Of a stretch of 64,000 bases of DNA, positions 63,400 through 64,000 are shown in pieces. The stretch covers positions 6,339,258 to 6,403,257 of the forward strand of contig OY720641.1 in NCBI GenBank assembly GCA_963169105.1, given 5' to 3'. The position numbers and the translations under genes were made by a program. Positions within the stretch are counted from its first letter, which is position 1. Each line of letters starts with the position of its first letter. The DNA is from Ceriagrion tenellum (lineage: Eukaryota > Arthropoda > Insecta > Odonata > Coenagrionidae). Under the pieces are notes generated by a model, which was not told where the DNA came from, did no database searches, and saw only the letters and a list, made by a program, of their open reading frames with translations.

Positions 63400-64000
63400 A
63401 TCGATCAAAAAACGTAAGGTTTAACACTTGGATAATAGGTCGAAAAACTTAGAATCCAAAATTTAAGTAAATCATGCGCAGCGACACCCGTGCATCGAGA
63501 AAGCTCCAATAAAGCCAATCACCCTCCCTTTTCATGTTCATTTCTAAAAATTCGAGTATCCGACATTTTTCACCACCGAAAACGTTTTATAAATGACACT
63601 TTTCTCGACATTCAAACGCTTTTAATTGACAAACTACGCACCGCATGCGGACGTCTTCTCGTACTCAAGTACGTATTGACCACTCGCGCATTCTCCATCC
63701 ACGCCAAGTAATTTTATCCACTCGTTTTCAATACAAGAAGGAGGTAACGATCAAAAAACGTAAGGTTTAACACTTGGATAATAGGTCGAAAAACTTAGAA
63801 TCCAAAATTTAATTAAATCTTGCGCAGCGACACCCGTGCATCGAGAAAGCTCCATCAAATCCTATCACGCTCCATTTTCATGTTCATTTCTAAAAATTAG
63901 AGTATCCGACATTTTTCACCACCGAAAACGTTTTATAAATGACACTTTTTTCGACATTCAAACGCTTTTAATTGACAAACTACGCACCGCATGCGGACGT
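63400..64000 (+). repeat. Duplicate of 55,447-56,047 (7,953-bp spacing), cut by window end
   Basis: From the ATCGAT variant at 63,400 the sequence follows 55,447 onward: the N monomer with TAAGTAAATC and GTACTCAAG, then the unit with AAATCTTGCGC, AAATCCTATC and CTCCATTTTC. One visible difference is CCAATAAAGCC against CCATCAAAGCC in the N monomer. The block continues past the window. Confidence 0.88.

Larger units (their letters stand above)
1..64000 (+). repeat. Tandem satellite array, ~346-bp monomer, ~184 copies
   Basis: The whole window is a head-to-tail array of one 345-347 bp unit. The landmark GGTCGAAAA followed by ATTTAATTAAAT recurs about every 346 bp from about 266 to 63,784, and all copies read on the same strand. 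I see no inversion, no unique spacer longer than a few tens of bases, and no inserted mobile element. The first and last units are cut by the window edges. Most copies differ by a few percent by eye; a divergent subtype (D) differs more. No gene, tRNA or rRNA is visible. The role is unknown. Arrays of this kind are typical of centromeric or pericentromeric heterochromatin, which here is inference from organisation alone. Confidence 0.98.

Noticed and set aside
663..63711. A recurring plus-strand open frame of 65-108 codons in most monomers, usually ending at the AAGTAA in CCAAGTAATTTT.
   Set aside because: It is the same satellite segment read about 130 times. 346 is not a multiple of three, so no frame runs on. 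Subtype changes are mostly amino-acid-changing, several units have in-frame stops (for example GCATGAGG at 20,752) or frame-shifting indels (28,414, 36,697). No signal of coding selection is visible.
1..64000. CRISPR array.
   Set aside because: The repeated unit is 346 bp and nearly all of it is conserved; there are no short direct repeats with unique spacers and no cas genes.
1..64000. Ribosomal DNA spacer repeats or a tandemly repeated small-RNA gene.
   Set aside because: No rRNA, 5S or tRNA-like segment is recognisable in the monomer, and no rRNA gene borders the array inside the window.
1..64000. The whole array as an assembly artefact.
   Set aside because: Copies carry many private variants, linked subtype markers and small indels, and the duplicated blocks differ at scattered positions. 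A simple collapse or stutter would not produce this. Copy number and the near-identical duplicates (1-1,696/8,637-10,332 in particular) still need read support.

Overview
This 64 kb window is eukaryotic satellite DNA from end to end. I find no protein-coding gene, RNA gene, transposon or unique sequence. One unit of about 346 bp (345-347) repeats head-to-tail, all in one orientation. About 184 consecutive copies fit between the first complete unit near position 264 and the last near 63,782. Both window edges cut through a unit, so the array continues on each side. Array length, high similarity between copies, higher-order structure and lack of any insertion suggest the interior of a (peri)centromeric or heterochromatic array in a complex genome. 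I cannot name the species. In a hand-counted consensus monomer GC is about 39% and CpG is roughly twice the expected number. That argues against a lineage with heavy CpG methylation decay in the germ line, such as vertebrates or most plants, and fits many invertebrates better (inference).

The 346 bp unit looks like an old dimer. About twelve short landmarks recur in the same order in its two halves (about 165 and 181 bp, mean 173 bp), so the ancestral unit may have been nucleosome-sized. Each monomer carries a 12-bp perfect AT palindrome and a 10-bp perfect GC palindrome.

Monomers fall into subtypes that I name by diagnostic changes. G: TAAATGTGCGC plus GCCTTCGAAAA. P: CATCCAGAAAG. C: TCAAAACCTGTC plus TTTTCTCGAC. 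N: GCCAATCACCCTCC. K: ATGTGCAGCGAAACCC plus AGCGCCATC. T: AGCACCATC. F: CCCGTTAATCGAG plus GTATAAGAGAC. D: the most divergent type, with CTCCCGATT and TTTAAACGC.

Layout: 1-11 kb mixes D and other types and contains an 8,636-bp-spaced duplicate. 11-17.7 kb is built of C-G-P trimers. 17.5-26.5 kb is a tandem duplication of a 4,495-bp 13-mer built of N-G-K-T tetramers. 26.5-44.7 kb holds D/F islands and a nested set of 2,422-, 6,212- and 8,289-bp-spaced duplicates. 44.7-52.4 kb returns to C-G-P, with a 2,074-bp 6-mer duplicated. 52.4-64 kb has a run of P monomers and a 3,111-bp 9-mer, plus blocks repeated from 54.8-56 kb. Chimeric monomers sit at several block boundaries, as expected from unequal exchange.

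The many 65-108 aa open frames are one non-coding frame repeated in each monomer and should not be annotated as genes. All subtype, boundary and identity statements come from reading by eye. Boundaries are accurate to tens of bases unless a single position is given.
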